Of a DNA stretch of 64,000 nt, positions 1-9,799 are shown in pieces. Under the pieces are notes generated by a model that worked only from the letters and a program-made list of their open reading frames with translations, did not search any database and was not told where the DNA came from. This DNA comes from JAQBQB01 sp963757185 (GTDB lineage: Bacteria; Gemmatimonadota; Gemmatimonadetes; Gemmatimonadales; Gemmatimonadaceae): contig CAVWQI010000011.1 in assembly GCA_963757185.1 (NCBI GenBank), forward strand, positions 62,001 through 126,000, given 5' to 3'. The position numbers and the translations under genes were made by a program. Within the stretch, counting starts at the first letter, position 1; each line of letters opens with the position of its first letter.

Positions 1-1158
1 GACCGACTTGAGTGCGGCGCGCGGGTCGCGTTGTCGTCCGCCGACGAGCACCTCGAAGTGCAAATGCGGCCCGGTGGCGAGGCCGGTGCTCCCCACGAAG
101 GCCACGGTCTGGCCGATCGTCACGCGCGAACCAACATGGACGCCGGACATGAAACGGCTCAGGTGTCCGTAGCGCGTGACGAATCCGTTGGGGTGGCGGA
201 TCTCGATCATGTTGCCGTAGCCGTTCCCCCATCCTTCGCGGATGACGACCCCGTCGCCGATGGCGCGCACGGGCGTTCCCGTCGCGGCCGCGTAGTCGGT
301 TCCCTTGTGCTCGCGCCACCCGCCGAGAATCGGATGCTCGCGTCCGCCGAACACGCTCGAGATCCGGCGAAACTCGAGCGGTGCGCGAAGGAAGGCTGCC
401 TTCATCGACTTTCCACTCTGGTCGAAGAATTCACCGTTGGACGAATCGCTGGAGAAGCGAACGGCTTTGATCACCGACCCTGACAGCGTGAAGGTCGCCG
501 CCACAACGCGCCCGATTCGAACGGCGCCGGCCGTCGAGACTTCCCGTTCGGCGACGACGCCGAAGGTGTCGCCCGCCTGCAGATCGCGGCTCATGTCAAC
601 GCGATACTCATAGACATCGGCGAGCGACCAGGCGAGCTGCTGGCGCGCGGACGCCGGCAGATCGTTCCGCGCGCTCGCGTCCATCGCGTCGTACAGATTC
701 GAGGCGATCGTTCCGCCGACGATGATCGTGTCGGTCGTCCATGGAACGCGCTCTTCGGATCCGGTCCACGACCCACCCGACCGCCGGAGATGGAGCACGC
801 GATCCAACGACAATTGGAGGGACACCTCGGACGGGATCGAATCGGCGGCTCGGGTTCGGATCGTGACCGGCATCCCGACGGGAAGGCGGCGCTCGTTCAA
901 TGACGCCGACGCGGCCGCCTGCATGGCGCGCCCTACTTCGGCATCATTCAGCCCGCCGCGCTCGAGGAGCGACTGCAGCGACTCGCCGCGGCCAAGCGTG
1001 TCGAAGCGGAGCTTCCACGAGGGGGTCGCGGCCTGGGTCGCAAGCACCTCAGCCGGGCGCTGCGCTTTTTCGGGAACCCTGGGTGTAAAGCGAATCGCGC
1101 CGGCCAAGGCCAGCGCGAGGAGAGCGTACAGGGCGATCCGGACGAACGCCGGCTTCAA
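1..1158 (-). CDS. M23-family peptidoglycan metallopeptidase (partial, C-terminus off the left edge)
   Basis: Reverse-strand frame open to the window edge, about 386 codons visible, no stop seen. It begins with a membrane anchor or signal helix (LYALLALALAGAIRF), then a middle region rich in an OapA/Csd3-like pattern (LADVYEYRVDMSRDLQAGD), then a LytM/M23 domain with HKGTDYAA (zinc ligands H and D) and GPHLHFEV (the HxH pair). These are the metal-binding motifs of M23 endopeptidases that cleave peptide crosslinks of peptidoglycan, so a periplasmic cell-wall role is expected. The proposed start is a TTG inside the ftsZ stop region (codon at 1158-1156), because the anchor helix follows at once; no good ribosome site is visible. 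Its position directly behind ftsZ suggests septal wall splitting, which is inference. Confidence 0.85.
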   Translation of the reverse strand, partial: MKPAFVRIALYALLALALAGAIRFTPRVPEKAQRPAEVLATQAATPSWKLRFDTLGRGESLQSLLERGGLNDAEVGRAMQAAASASLNERRLPVGMPVTIRTRAADSIPSEVSLQLSLDRVLHLRRSGGSWTGSEERVPWTTDTIIVGGTIASNLYDAMDASARNDLPASARQQLAWSLADVYEYRVDMSRDLQAGDTFGVVAEREVSTAGAVRIGRVVAATFTLSGSVIKAVRFSSDSSNGEFFDQSGKSMKAAFLRAPLEFRRISSVFGGREHPILGGWREHKGTDYAAATGTPVRAIGDGVVIREGWGNGYGNMIEIRHPNGFVTRYGHLSRFMSGVHVGSRVTIGQTVAFVGSTGLATGPHLHFEVLVGGRQRDPRAALKSV

Positions 1159-2357
1159 TCCATCTGCCGGCGGATGAACGTCGGGATCTCCATGTCCGTG
1201 ACGTCCTGCGGCGCCCGCTCACCGAGGGAAGGCCGGGCCGAGCGGGTGGTGTCGGTTGAACGGTTGCCCGTGCCTTGCGCCCCCGTGCCGGCCACGCGCG
1301 TGGGACGCGTCTGCGGGAACTGGATGACCGGTGAACCGGTGCTCTTCGTCACTGTCGCCGGCATGGCGTCGACCGAGCGAGCCGTCCCCATGTTCAGCGC
1401 GCGGTCGAACCCGGTCGCGATGACTGTGACGCGAATCTCGCCCTGCATGGCGGGCTCGTGGACCGCCCCAAAGATGATCTCGGCGTCGTCACCGACGGCG
1501 TCGTGGATGATCTCGTTGATCTGGTGGACCTCGCCCAAGGTGAGGTCCGCGCCGCCGGTGATGTTCACCAGGACGCCGGTCGCGCCGGAGACACTCACAT
1601 TGTCGAGCAGCGGCGAGCTGATCGCCTGCTGGGCCGCTTCCATCGCGCGATTCTCGCCGCGGCCGATCCCGGTGCCCATCAGGGCGGAGCCGCCCGCCTG
1701 CATAACCGTTCGGACGTCGGCGAAGTCGACGTTCACGAGGCCGGTAACGCTGATCAGCGACGAGATACCCTGGGTGGCGTGGAGGAGCACCTCGTCGGCT
1801 TTCTTGAGGGCGTCCTGGAACGGAATCCCTTTCCCGACGACCGCGAGTAACCGTTCATTCGGCACGACGATCATCGTGTCGACGTTCTTCCGCATGTCGT
1901 TGATTCCCTGCTCGGCCTGGCGCATCCGCTTGCGCCCCTCGAACAGGAAGGGCTTGGTCACGATGCCGACCGTCAGGGCTCCCGCCTCGCGGGCAAGCTC
2001 GGCGATCACGGGCGCGGCTCCGGTCCCAGTGCCGCCCCCCATGCCGCACGTGATGAAAACCAGGTCCGCGCCGTTCAGCGACCGCCCGACTTCATCGCGA
2101 TTTTCCTCGATGGCCTGGCGGCCGATTTCCGGCCGCGCCCCGGCTCCGAGACCTCGCGTAAGCTTTTTGCCGATTTGGACTTTGACGTCGGACTTCGAGG
2201 AGAGTAGCGCCTGAGCGTCCGTGTTCACCGAGATGAACTCGACCCCCTCCAGACGCTCGTCGATCATCCGGTTGACGGCGTTGCCGCCGCCGCCGCCCAC
2301 GCCGACGACCTTCATGCGGGCGTTCTGTGTCGCGCTCTCTTCGAACTCGAAGATCAT
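1155..2357 (-). CDS. ftsZ: Cell division protein FtsZ
   Basis: Tubulin-like GTPase that polymerises into the cytokinetic Z-ring on the cytoplasmic side of the membrane. 400 residues, the usual length. The N-terminal GTPase domain has the GGGGGNAVNRM nucleotide-binding segment (about 20-31) and the tubulin signature GGGTGTG (107-113). The C-terminal polymerisation domain is followed by a variable linker (about 320-385) rich in Thr, Arg and Gly. It ends with a conserved tail, DMEIPTFIRRQMD, the peptide that binds FtsA and other partners. It is the last division gene of the dcw cluster, 272 bases after ftsA, and its stop overlaps the proposed TTG start of the M23 peptidase gene. Confidence 0.98.
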   Translation of the reverse strand: MIFEFEESATQNARMKVVGVGGGGGNAVNRMIDERLEGVEFISVNTDAQALLSSKSDVKVQIGKKLTRGLGAGARPEIGRQAIEENRDEVGRSLNGADLVFITCGMGGGTGTGAAPVIAELAREAGALTVGIVTKPFLFEGRKRMRQAEQGINDMRKNVDTMIVVPNERLLAVVGKGIPFQDALKKADEVLLHATQGISSLISVTGLVNVDFADVRTVMQAGGSALMGTGIGRGENRAMEAAQQAISSPLLDNVSVSGATGVLVNITGGADLTLGEVHQINEIIHDAVGDDAEIIFGAVHEPAMQGEIRVTVIATGFDRALNMGTARSVDAMPATVTKSTGSPVIQFPQTRPTRVAGTGAQGTGNRSTDTTRSARPSLGERAPQDVTDMEIPTFIRRQMD

Positions 2358-2629
2358 TGCGAACGGTCCGTACGTCGAATGTGGAGTCGACTCGAGGAAG
2401 GAACAACTGCGTCGAGCACCAGGCGCGGCTCATCGGGCTCGGAAGCGCTCGGGCAATATAATGCTTTCCGGGATTCCGACTACCCCTTTTGACGACGCCC
2501 CTACGAAATCTTCACCAAGAATACCCAGTCGACTTTTCCACAACCGTGACGCGCGTGACACAAATTTGATGCGCCGCCTCTCAGGGCGACGGTCCACCTC
2601 GCCAAGTTCTCGAACTCTGATTCCAGTCC
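2358..2629. other. Intergenic region between ftsA and ftsZ
   Basis: At 272 bases this is the longest gap inside the dcw cluster. I see no ORF with coding character. On the minus strand a TATATT hexamer (2455-2460) lies about 100 bases before the ftsZ start, without a convincing -35 partner. A separate ftsZ promoter here would fit, since ftsZ often has its own promoters, but the sequence does not prove it. Confidence 0.4.
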
Positions 2630-3886
2630 TTAAAAGAAATCCTGGAGCCAGAACTTCAGCTTGGACGTGATCCCTTCCATTCCTTTCCCGATCGGCGTGC
2701 GCCGCGCGCTTGTCGTGACCGCGCCCAACGCGACCCGGTTGGCCCCGTACTGCGCGAGCCCCACCACCGTCGCGAAGCGCGGCGCCTCCACCGTATCCAC
2801 CAAACCCCCGACGTTCTGGGTGGGTACCCCGACGCGGACACCGGTACCGAACACCTCGTTCGCCAGCTCGGCGCTTCCCGGCATAGCCGCCGCGCCGCCG
2901 GTGAGCACCACCCCCGCGCTCAACTTCCCGGCAAAACCAGCCGCCGTGATCTCGCGCTGAACGAGGTCGAACACCTCGTCCATTCTCTGGTGGATGATGT
3001 GGGCCAGCAGCTCACGCGGAATGTGGCGTTCGCCTTGGGCCGCCGTGCTCGGCAGTTGAATGACCTCGCCGGGATCGACCATGGGCTCGTAGGCTGAGCC
3101 GAAACGCTCTTTGAGACGCTCCGCGTCGGCCTGCGTGACGCCCAATCCGTGTACGATGTCCCGCGTCACGTTCTTGCCGCCGAACCGGATCGTCCCGATG
3201 TGGCGGATCTTCCCCTCGGAAAAGATCGACAGGTCCGTGGTGCTCGCACCCATCTCCACGTGCGCGACGCCGAGCTCCTTTTCGTCCTCCGTGAGCACGG
3301 CGAGCGCGGCGGCGAGGGGCTCGAGCACGAGCTCTCGCAGCTTGTAGCCCGCCCGCTCGATCGAACGGCGCAGATGGATCGGCGGCGAGTTGCCTATGGT
3401 CACCAGGTACATCTCGGTCTCGAGCCGCGTACCCGTCATTCCGACGGGATCGCGAATCCCCGCGTTCCGGTCGACCGTGTACTCCTGTGGAATCGCGTGC
3501 AGAAGCTGGCGGTCCGGCGGAATCGCCTGCGCGCGCGCCACCTCGTTCACGCGTTCGACGTCCGACGCACTGATCTCGTCGTGGCTGATCGCCACGATCC
3601 CTTTGCTCGTCATCGTTTCCGCGTGTTCACCGGCGATCCCGCAGAAGAGATCCTCGACGTCCGTCCCCGCCATTCGCTCGGCGTCCTCGACCGCCTTCTT
3701 GATCGAGTTCGTGGTCTCCTCGATGTCGGAGACAACCCCTTGGTGCACGCCGGTCGTGCGCGACTGCCCGACCCCCAGCACTTTGATGGTCGGGTGCTTC
3801 GGCAGATCGCCTTCTACTTCGGCGATGATGGCGGTGGTCTTCGCCGACCCGATGTCGAGTCCCGCGACGATGCGTTCGGAGTTCAT
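2630..3886 (-). CDS. ftsA: Cell division protein FtsA
   Basis: Actin-like ATPase that tethers FtsZ filaments to the membrane and recruits later division proteins. 418 residues. The phosphate-1 motif is GLDIGSAKTTAII near the N-terminus; the 1C subdomain follows, then the phosphate-2 region (VEMGASTTDLSIF) and the adenosine motif (VVLTGGAAAMPG). The last residues, SKLKFWLQDFF, form the amphipathic membrane-targeting helix expected for FtsA. The start overlaps the ftsQ stop by 4 bases (ATGA), so translation is probably coupled. Confidence 0.97.
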   Translation of the reverse strand: MNSERIVAGLDIGSAKTTAIIAEVEGDLPKHPTIKVLGVGQSRTTGVHQGVVSDIEETTNSIKKAVEDAERMAGTDVEDLFCGIAGEHAETMTSKGIVAISHDEISASDVERVNEVARAQAIPPDRQLLHAIPQEYTVDRNAGIRDPVGMTGTRLETEMYLVTIGNSPPIHLRRSIERAGYKLRELVLEPLAAALAVLTEDEKELGVAHVEMGASTTDLSIFSEGKIRHIGTIRFGGKNVTRDIVHGLGVTQADAERLKERFGSAYEPMVDPGEVIQLPSTAAQGERHIPRELLAHIIHQRMDEVFDLVQREITAAGFAGKLSAGVVLTGGAAAMPGSAELANEVFGTGVRVGVPTQNVGGLVDTVEAPRFATVVGLAQYGANRVALGAVTTSARRTPIGKGMEGITSKLKFWLQDFF

Positions 3887-4584
3887 GGCAGTCTGGCGAT
3901 CACTTGGTCACGATAGCGGAGATCGATCTCCGTGGCGCGCATCTGTTTTTTCGCGAGGTCTTGTTCCACCGGCTCGACGTCGGCAAGGCGTTGAAGCGTG
4001 AGGTCGTCGTTGGCGCGAACCGTTTCGGTCTGTGACGCGATGTTTCCCGCCGGCTTGAGGTCCAGCGCGATCTCGCCGTGACCCGGGCGCCGAGCGGCAC
4101 TCACACGCGCGTACATCGCCGGCATGCCCGACCGGATGGAACCCAGCAGCTTGAGCAAAGGAATGTCGCGCTCCATGAGCACCGGCGCGTCGACGGTCAC
4201 GCGCGTCGGGTCGATCGGTAGTGCGGTCCCGCGATCGTCGTAGGCGCGCAATCCCCCCGGCGCCGACACGAGCGCCACCGGCACCCGTTCGACGATTTCG
4301 ACGACAAGCGTTCCCGGCAGTTTTCTGCGGACATTGGCGCGCGCCACCCCCGGGTACTTCTCGACTCTGGATGCCAGCGGATCGGTCGGGTCCCAGACAG
4401 AAGCCAGCGTATCGACGTTCAGTCGCGCAATAATGTCACTCGGCGTCAAATAGCGGGCGCCGACGATCTCCACGCGACGCACGTGGAAGAACGACATCCG
4501 TCGCAGAACGAGCGGTCCCACGAAGGGCGCCGACGCGAGCACCAGCAGACCTGCCGCGACGGCCGCGATCTTTGTCCGCGTCAT
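3883..4584 (-). CDS. ftsQ: Cell division protein FtsQ/DivIB
   Basis: Bitopic membrane protein of the FtsQLB division complex. 233 residues: a short cytoplasmic N-terminus, one transmembrane helix (about 4-27, IAAVAAGLLVLASAPFVGPL), then a periplasmic POTRA domain (FFHVRRVEIVGARYLTPSDI) and the FtsQ beta domain. I use the ATG at 4584 because it overlaps the murC stop as ATGA and places the membrane helix at the N-terminus; the reading frame stays open further upstream inside murC, but that stretch is an arginine-rich shadow. It overlaps ftsA by 4 bases. murB and ddl, often found between murC and ftsQ, are absent. Confidence 0.92.
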   Translation of the reverse strand: MTRTKIAAVAAGLLVLASAPFVGPLVLRRMSFFHVRRVEIVGARYLTPSDIIARLNVDTLASVWDPTDPLASRVEKYPGVARANVRRKLPGTLVVEIVERVPVALVSAPGGLRAYDDRGTALPIDPTRVTVDAPVLMERDIPLLKLLGSIRSGMPAMYARVSAARRPGHGEIALDLKPAGNIASQTETVRANDDLTLQRLADVEPVEQDLAKKQMRATEIDLRYRDQVIARLP

Positions 4585-5984
4585 CGGCCTGCCTCGGCCC
4601 GCGGACGCCCCCCTCCGAGCTCCTCGAGCAGCGCCGGGCCCACCTTGGTCACGTCGCCGGCGCCGACCGTGAGCACGACGTCGCCGGGAAGCACCTGGGC
4701 CGCCAGCGCGGCGGGTAGCTCTTCCCGAGTCCCACGCCATGTCAGATGTCCGCCAGCCGCGATGAGCGCGTCAGCGACGAGTGCCGAGGTCACTCCCTCG
4801 ATGGGCCGCTCGCGAGCGGGATAGATCTCGGTGAGATAGACCGCGTCCGCCGCGGCCAGCGCCGTCCCGAACTCTCGCGCGAAATCGCGCGTCCGGGTGA
4901 AGAGGTGCGGCTGAAACGCGATGACGATTCGTCGTTCCGGAAACGCTCCGCGCGCCGCCGCCAGCGTCGCGGCGATTTCGGTCGGATGGTGTGCGTAGTC
5001 GTCGACGACCAACACGCCGCCGCGCTCACCCAGTCGCTGAAAACGCCGCTCCGCGCCGGTGAACGACCCGAGCCCCTGAGCGAGTTCGGCGAACTCCGCG
5101 CCGAGCGCGAGACCGGTTCCCACCGCGGCGAGCGCGTTCAAGACATTGTGCTGCCCCGGAACGCCCAGCTGGACGCGACCGAGAAGCTCGTCGTCGTAGA
5201 CGACGTCGAAGCTGGACGCGCCCGCGTGCGATTCGATCCGTCGCGCGACGAGGCGCGCATCGCGCGACGTGATTCCGTATCGAATGACTTCCGTCGTGCT
5301 CGGGGTCGCGAGATGATTCGCGCGAGCGTCCTCCGCGCACAGCACGATCGACCGCGCGCCGCGCACGAACTGGGCGAACGCCCGCTCGATGTCGGCGATG
5401 TCGGCGTAGATGTCGAGATGATCCGCCTCGATGTTCGTGACCACGGCGACCGTCGGCGACAGAGCGAGGAACGAACGGTCGTATTCGTCCGCCTCGACGA
5501 CGTATAGTCGATCGCCCCCCGCGAGGAGGTTCCCTCCCCACGACGCAACCCGACCGCCGACGAGCGCCGTTGGTTCGCGCCCGGCGGCCGTGAGCGCGAC
5601 CGCAGTCATGACCGTCGTCGTCGTCTTGCCGTGCGTTCCCGCGATGCCGACCAATTCCCGGCCGGCGGTCACCTCGCCCAGCGCCTCGGCCCGGCGAATC
5701 ACGGGGATTCCCAACTCACGCGCGCGCGCAAGCTCCGGATGCGTCTTGGGCATCGCCGATGTCACTACGAGCGCTCGCGTCGCTCCGCCTTCGACGTGCG
5801 CCGGATCGTGCGGCCCGACTTGCACCCCGAGGCGAACGAGGTCGGCGGCGCCCTCGGGATTCGCGTCGCATCCCGTGACGCTCACACCCCGCCGGATGAA
5901 CAGCTCGGCGAGCGCGCTCATACCGGCTCCGGCTATCCCGACAAAGTGAATCGGACGCGCGTCGTGGGGATCGAGGAGAGGCAT
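4581..5984 (-). CDS. murC: UDP-N-acetylmuramate--L-alanine ligase MurC
   Basis: Cytoplasmic ATP-dependent ligase adding L-Ala to UDP-MurNAc, the first peptide-stem step. 467 residues. The N-terminal Rossmann domain has HFVGIAGAGMSALAEL; the central Mur ligase domain has the ATP loop GTHGKTTTT; downstream are VVEADEYDRSFL and the DDYAHHPTE motif typical of MurC. The ATG at 5984 is chosen because it lies just before the conserved IHFVGIAGAGMS segment and 37 bases after the murG stop; upstream in-frame codons overlap murG and look non-coding. Confidence 0.97.
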   Translation of the reverse strand: MPLLDPHDARPIHFVGIAGAGMSALAELFIRRGVSVTGCDANPEGAADLVRLGVQVGPHDPAHVEGGATRALVVTSAMPKTHPELARARELGIPVIRRAEALGEVTAGRELVGIAGTHGKTTTTVMTAVALTAAGREPTALVGGRVASWGGNLLAGGDRLYVVEADEYDRSFLALSPTVAVVTNIEADHLDIYADIADIERAFAQFVRGARSIVLCAEDARANHLATPSTTEVIRYGITSRDARLVARRIESHAGASSFDVVYDDELLGRVQLGVPGQHNVLNALAAVGTGLALGAEFAELAQGLGSFTGAERRFQRLGERGGVLVVDDYAHHPTEIAATLAAARGAFPERRIVIAFQPHLFTRTRDFAREFGTALAAADAVYLTEIYPARERPIEGVTSALVADALIAAGGHLTWRGTREELPAALAAQVLPGDVVLTVGAGDVTKVGPALLEELGGGRPRAEAGR

Positions 5985-6021
5985 GTCGTGGTTGGGCAAT
6001 ATAGAAACCGGCTCAGCCGAC

Positions 6022-7119
6022 TCAAAACGAGTCGAGCAACGCGATGATGCGGCGCGCGATCTCCGCGGCGGCATCAGGACGCGCGCGGGCGCGCGCACCG
6101 GCCGCCAGCCGCTCGAGCTCCGCCGGCCGCTCGAGGATCGAACGAACGGTGGCGTCCAGCCGTTCCGCGGTGAGCTGCGCCTGCGGCAGATGAACCGCCG
6201 CGCCGGCCCGCTCGAGCGTCATGGCGTTGACCGTTTGGTGGTCCGCGGCGGCGGTCGGCAACGGAATGAGTACGGCGGGAATCCCCCACGCGAACAGCTC
6301 GGCGGTCGTCATCGCGCCGGCGCGCGCGATCGCGAGATCGACGGCGGCGTAAGCGTCGGCGATCGGGGCGAGGTAGTCGCGCACTCGGACGCGTGGCGAC
6401 TCCCGGTCCTTGAAGTGCGCAAACGATCCTCGGCCGGTGCCCCAGATGAGCGAGACCGACTCGGGAAGTCCGCGATCGATCCATTGCGCCACGGCGCGAT
6501 TGATAGCCAGCGATCCCTGACTGCCCCCATAGACGAGCAGAATTCTTCCGTCCGTCGGGAGGCCCCACGCCTGTCGAGCCGCGCGTCGATCGGGCCGCGG
6601 CGAAGGCGGGGGTTCGATCGGCGCGCCGGTATCCACCAGCGAGCCCAGATGGTGTGCGCGCAAAGCGCGCGACGCTTCGGGGAAGCTCAGGTACATCTCA
6701 CGCGACCACCGGCTGAACGCGCGGGCCGTGAGGCCGGGATGGCTGTCTCCCGCCTGCTGCACGATAGGGATGCGGTGCGCGACAGCGTATGCCATCGCGA
6801 ACGCCGCGGCGTAGCCTCCGGTGCCGACCACCAGTTCCGGATTCTCCGAGCGCGCCAGACGGCCTAGCTCCCGCCACACACCGATGCCGCCGACCAGCGT
6901 CTTGGCGTTGTTCCACACCGCACGGCGGTAGAGTGGATGCGCGTCGACCAGGGCGTACGGAAATTCCAGCTTCGGCAAGACATCGCGCTCGATGCCGCGC
7001 TTGGCGCCGATGAAGTACGGCTCGATCGAAGGGCGCGCGCGCACCAGCGCGCGCGCGATGGCGATGCCGGGGTATAGATGTCCACCCGTACCTCCGCCCG
7101 CGACGAAGATCCGCGCCAT
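6022..7119 (-). CDS. murG: UDP-GlcNAc:undecaprenyl-PP-MurNAc-pentapeptide transferase MurG
   Basis: GT28 glycosyltransferase converting lipid I to lipid II on the inner face of the cytoplasmic membrane. 365 residues, normal length. The N-terminal GGGTGGHLYPGIAIA motif is the diphosphate-binding signature of MurG; the C-terminal half has the donor-binding pattern GAMTTAELFAWGIPAVLIPL and ADHQTVNA. It sits between ftsW (22 bases upstream) and murC (37 bases downstream), the standard dcw order. Confidence 0.97.
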   Translation of the reverse strand: MARIFVAGGGTGGHLYPGIAIARALVRARPSIEPYFIGAKRGIERDVLPKLEFPYALVDAHPLYRRAVWNNAKTLVGGIGVWRELGRLARSENPELVVGTGGYAAAFAMAYAVAHRIPIVQQAGDSHPGLTARAFSRWSREMYLSFPEASRALRAHHLGSLVDTGAPIEPPPSPRPDRRAARQAWGLPTDGRILLVYGGSQGSLAINRAVAQWIDRGLPESVSLIWGTGRGSFAHFKDRESPRVRVRDYLAPIADAYAAVDLAIARAGAMTTAELFAWGIPAVLIPLPTAAADHQTVNAMTLERAGAAVHLPQAQLTAERLDATVRSILERPAELERLAAGARARARPDAAAEIARRIIALLDSF

Positions 7120-7141
7120 GGCCGAGGACCGTGGCGAATGT

Positions 7142-8392
7142 CTAAGCGGCTACGGCGAGCGGGTCCGTCGCCGCGCTGCCCACCACGCGCTCGCGAGTAC
7201 TGCCGATGTTCACGAGGATCCCTGTGAACAGAAGCGTCAGCACGAGGTTCGATCGCCCATACGAAACGAAGGGGAGCGTGAGGCCGGTGGTCGGGAGCAG
7301 GCCGATCACGACGCCGATGTGAAGGAACGCCGTGAGCACCGTCGTGAACGTGAGCCCCACGGCCACGAGCTGCAGGAACGGCGTTCGCGCCTGGCGGGCG
7401 ATGCGGAATCCGAGCAGCGCGTACAGCGCGAAGGCGATCGTGACGCCCGCGATCCCGACGAAACCCCATTCCTCACCGACGTTGCTTGCCACGAAGTCGC
7501 TGTAGGGGAATGGGACGAAGAACGCTTGCTGCATCCCCTCACCGAACCCGCGCCCGAACCACCCTCCCGAGCCCACGGCGATGAGCGACTGGTTGAGCTG
7601 GAAACTCACCGTCTCGGGCGCGTTGCCCGGATGCAGGAACGCCGTGATACGCGAGAGCGCGTAGCGCCACTTCTCGACCTTGGCGATGAACACCGGCAGG
7701 CACATCGCGCCGAGCGCGATGAAGTGACCCAGGCGCGCGCCGCCGACGTAGAGCAGAAGCGCCATCAGCAGCGTGAGGAGCATGGCGACCGAGAGGTCCG
7801 GCTCCAGCGCGGCGAACACGTCGAGCACGCCGATCACCGCGACGAACGGAATCAGTCCCTTGGTGAAGCGCCGCAGGTTCTCTCCCTTCTTCACGATCAA
7901 CATCGACACCCAGACGACCACGGCGAGCTTGGCGAATTCGGACGGTTGGAACGACGCGCCGAAGAGAAATCGCTTCGACCCGTGGATCGTCGGCGCGATG
8001 CGTCCGGGCAAGACGAGCACGGCGGCCATCGCCACGATCGTGAACCACATGACCGGCCACGCCCACCGGCGGAGCTTCTCCGCGTCGAGCTTGGCGGCGA
8101 CGAGGAACATCAGAATTCCCGCCGCGAGCCCTTCGACCTGGCGAATGAAGAAGAACATGCTCGAGCCGTGATCGGCGACGGCGACGAACGCGCTCGAGCT
8201 GTACAACACGGCGAGTCCGAAAGCGCAGAGTATCGCGCTCACGAGCACCATGAGCCGCGCCTCGGGGCCCATTCGCCATCTGTATCGAACGTCAGTGCGC
8301 GCGTCTGCCGCCCCCCGACCGTCGCGCTGGGCGTCGGGGCGAGAATCCGGCTTGGCCGCGGCTGGCCGCGGCTTGAACAGCAACTCGTTCAT
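7142..8392 (-). CDS. ftsW: Peptidoglycan glycosyltransferase FtsW
   Basis: SEDS-family polytopic enzyme that polymerises lipid II at the septum together with its cognate class B PBP. 416 residues with about ten hydrophobic segments. It carries SEDS features: FQPSEFAKLAVVVW, the SLIAVGSGGWFGRGFGEG region, DFVASNVGEEWGFVG, and a C-terminal TGLTLPFVSYG. The start at 8392 is preferred over an upstream in-frame start within murD because it gives a normal polar N-terminus before the first membrane helix (RLMVLVSAILCAFGLAVLY). Confidence 0.95.
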   Translation of the reverse strand: MNELLFKPRPAAAKPDSRPDAQRDGRGAADARTDVRYRWRMGPEARLMVLVSAILCAFGLAVLYSSSAFVAVADHGSSMFFFIRQVEGLAAGILMFLVAAKLDAEKLRRWAWPVMWFTIVAMAAVLVLPGRIAPTIHGSKRFLFGASFQPSEFAKLAVVVWVSMLIVKKGENLRRFTKGLIPFVAVIGVLDVFAALEPDLSVAMLLTLLMALLLYVGGARLGHFIALGAMCLPVFIAKVEKWRYALSRITAFLHPGNAPETVSFQLNQSLIAVGSGGWFGRGFGEGMQQAFFVPFPYSDFVASNVGEEWGFVGIAGVTIAFALYALLGFRIARQARTPFLQLVAVGLTFTTVLTAFLHIGVVIGLLPTTGLTLPFVSYGRSNLVLTLLFTGILVNIGSTRERVVGSAATDPLAVAA

Positions 8393-8408
8393 CGCTTGTG
8401 GTTGTTTT

Positions 8409-9797
8409 CTACGGAGCGGTCGCGAGCTGCTTGAAGACAGCGCCGCGGTGCTCGTAGTTGTCGAACATGTCGTAGCTCGAACAGGCGGGAGACAGCAGCA
8501 CGGCGTCGCCGGGCTGCGCCAGATGGCGCGCGGTGGCGACGACGTCATCAAACGACGATCCGAGTCGGGTCAACGGCACCACGTCCTTGAGATCGGCCTC
8601 GATGAGCGGCGCAGCCTCGCCGTACGCGATCACGGCGCGACCCATTCGCCGCAACTCAGGGGCCAGCGCCGTGTACGGCTCACCCTTGTGCTTGCCGCCG
8701 AGCAACAACACCGTCGGCCGCGTCATTCCGCGAATGGCGACGAGCGTCGATGTCACATTTGTGGATTTGGAATCGTTTATCCACAGAACCCCATCGCGCT
8801 CCAACACGGTCTCGATCCGATGCTCGAGCGCGTGGAAGCCGCGCATCCCGTCGCGGATGCGTTCGAGCGCATGCGGCGTGCGGTGCTCCCGATCGGCCAG
8901 CATGACCGCCAGCGACGCCGCCAATGCGTTCGCGACGTTATGGTCGCCCAGCAACGGCAGCTCGCTCCTCGGCATCAGCGGGTGCCCAAGAACCACGAGC
9001 ATCTCGTTCGAGCGGTCCAGGTAGGCCTCCGCGCTCCCCTCCACTGAGAATCGACAGTGGAGTCCGCCGAGGTCCGCGGTGAGCCTCTCCGAGTCCGCAT
9101 CGTCCGCGTTGGTGATCCAGCTCGACGTCGGCTTGGCGTTCCTGAACATCAGCATCTTGTCGCCGTAGTACTCGTCGACACCGGCGTACCGGTCGAGATG
9201 GTTCGCCGAGAGATTCGTGAGCACGCCGACCGTTGGATCGATCGACGGCGTATCGTGCAGCTGGAACGACGACATCTCTAGCGCAACCCACGCCGGCGGC
9301 GTCCTCGAGGCCGCCAGCTCACAGAGCGGCGTGCCGATGTTCCCCGCCGTCGATGCGCGCCGGCCGAGCGCGGTCAACAGTTGTCCGGTGAGCGCCGTCG
9401 TCGTGGTCTTGCCGTTCGATCCGGTGATGGCGACGTACGAGAGACGAGGCAGAAACCGGAGCCCGATCTCGACCTCGCTCACTATGTCCACACCTGCCTC
9501 GCGCGCCGCGACGAACGGCGGCGCGTCCGGCGGTACACCCGGGCTCGCGACGACGAGCGACGCGCGCGCTACTCGGTCCAGGTCGTGGCGGCCGACGTCG
9601 GTGCCGACTCCCTCGTCGCGCAGGGCGCGGGCGGTCGCGTCGACCGCCGGCGTGGCCGACACGTCCGACGCGTACACGTCGGCACCGGCCCGCGCGAGCA
9701 GTTGCGCGGCGCTCCGGCCGCTTCGTGCCAGCCCGACGACCGCGATCTCTCCGCGAAGCCATCGAGCCGGAAGCGCCGCGTCGAGGACGCGCTCCAT
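8409..9797 (-). CDS. murD: UDP-N-acetylmuramoylalanine--D-glutamate ligase MurD
   Basis: Cytoplasmic ligase adding D-Glu to UDP-MurNAc-L-Ala. 462 residues. Three Mur domains are recognisable: N-terminal IAVVGLARSGRSAAQLL, central GSNGKTTTTALTGQLL, and C-terminal WINDSKSTNVTSTLVAI with LLLGGKHKGEPY. The ATG at 9797 directly follows the mraY stop. The frame stays open for about 295 further codons upstream, but that part lies inside mraY and is an out-of-frame shadow. Confidence 0.96.
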   Translation of the reverse strand: MERVLDAALPARWLRGEIAVVGLARSGRSAAQLLARAGADVYASDVSATPAVDATARALRDEGVGTDVGRHDLDRVARASLVVASPGVPPDAPPFVAAREAGVDIVSEVEIGLRFLPRLSYVAITGSNGKTTTTALTGQLLTALGRRASTAGNIGTPLCELAASRTPPAWVALEMSSFQLHDTPSIDPTVGVLTNLSANHLDRYAGVDEYYGDKMLMFRNAKPTSSWITNADDADSERLTADLGGLHCRFSVEGSAEAYLDRSNEMLVVLGHPLMPRSELPLLGDHNVANALAASLAVMLADREHRTPHALERIRDGMRGFHALEHRIETVLERDGVLWINDSKSTNVTSTLVAIRGMTRPTVLLLGGKHKGEPYTALAPELRRMGRAVIAYGEAAPLIEADLKDVVPLTRLGSSFDDVVATARHLAQPGDAVLLSPACSSYDMFDNYEHRGAVFKQLATAP

Positions 9798-9799
9798 GG

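Noticed and set aside
2455..2460. TATATT as a -10 element for ftsZ
   Set aside because: No acceptable -35 at 16-18 bases; kept only as a remark on the intergenic region.
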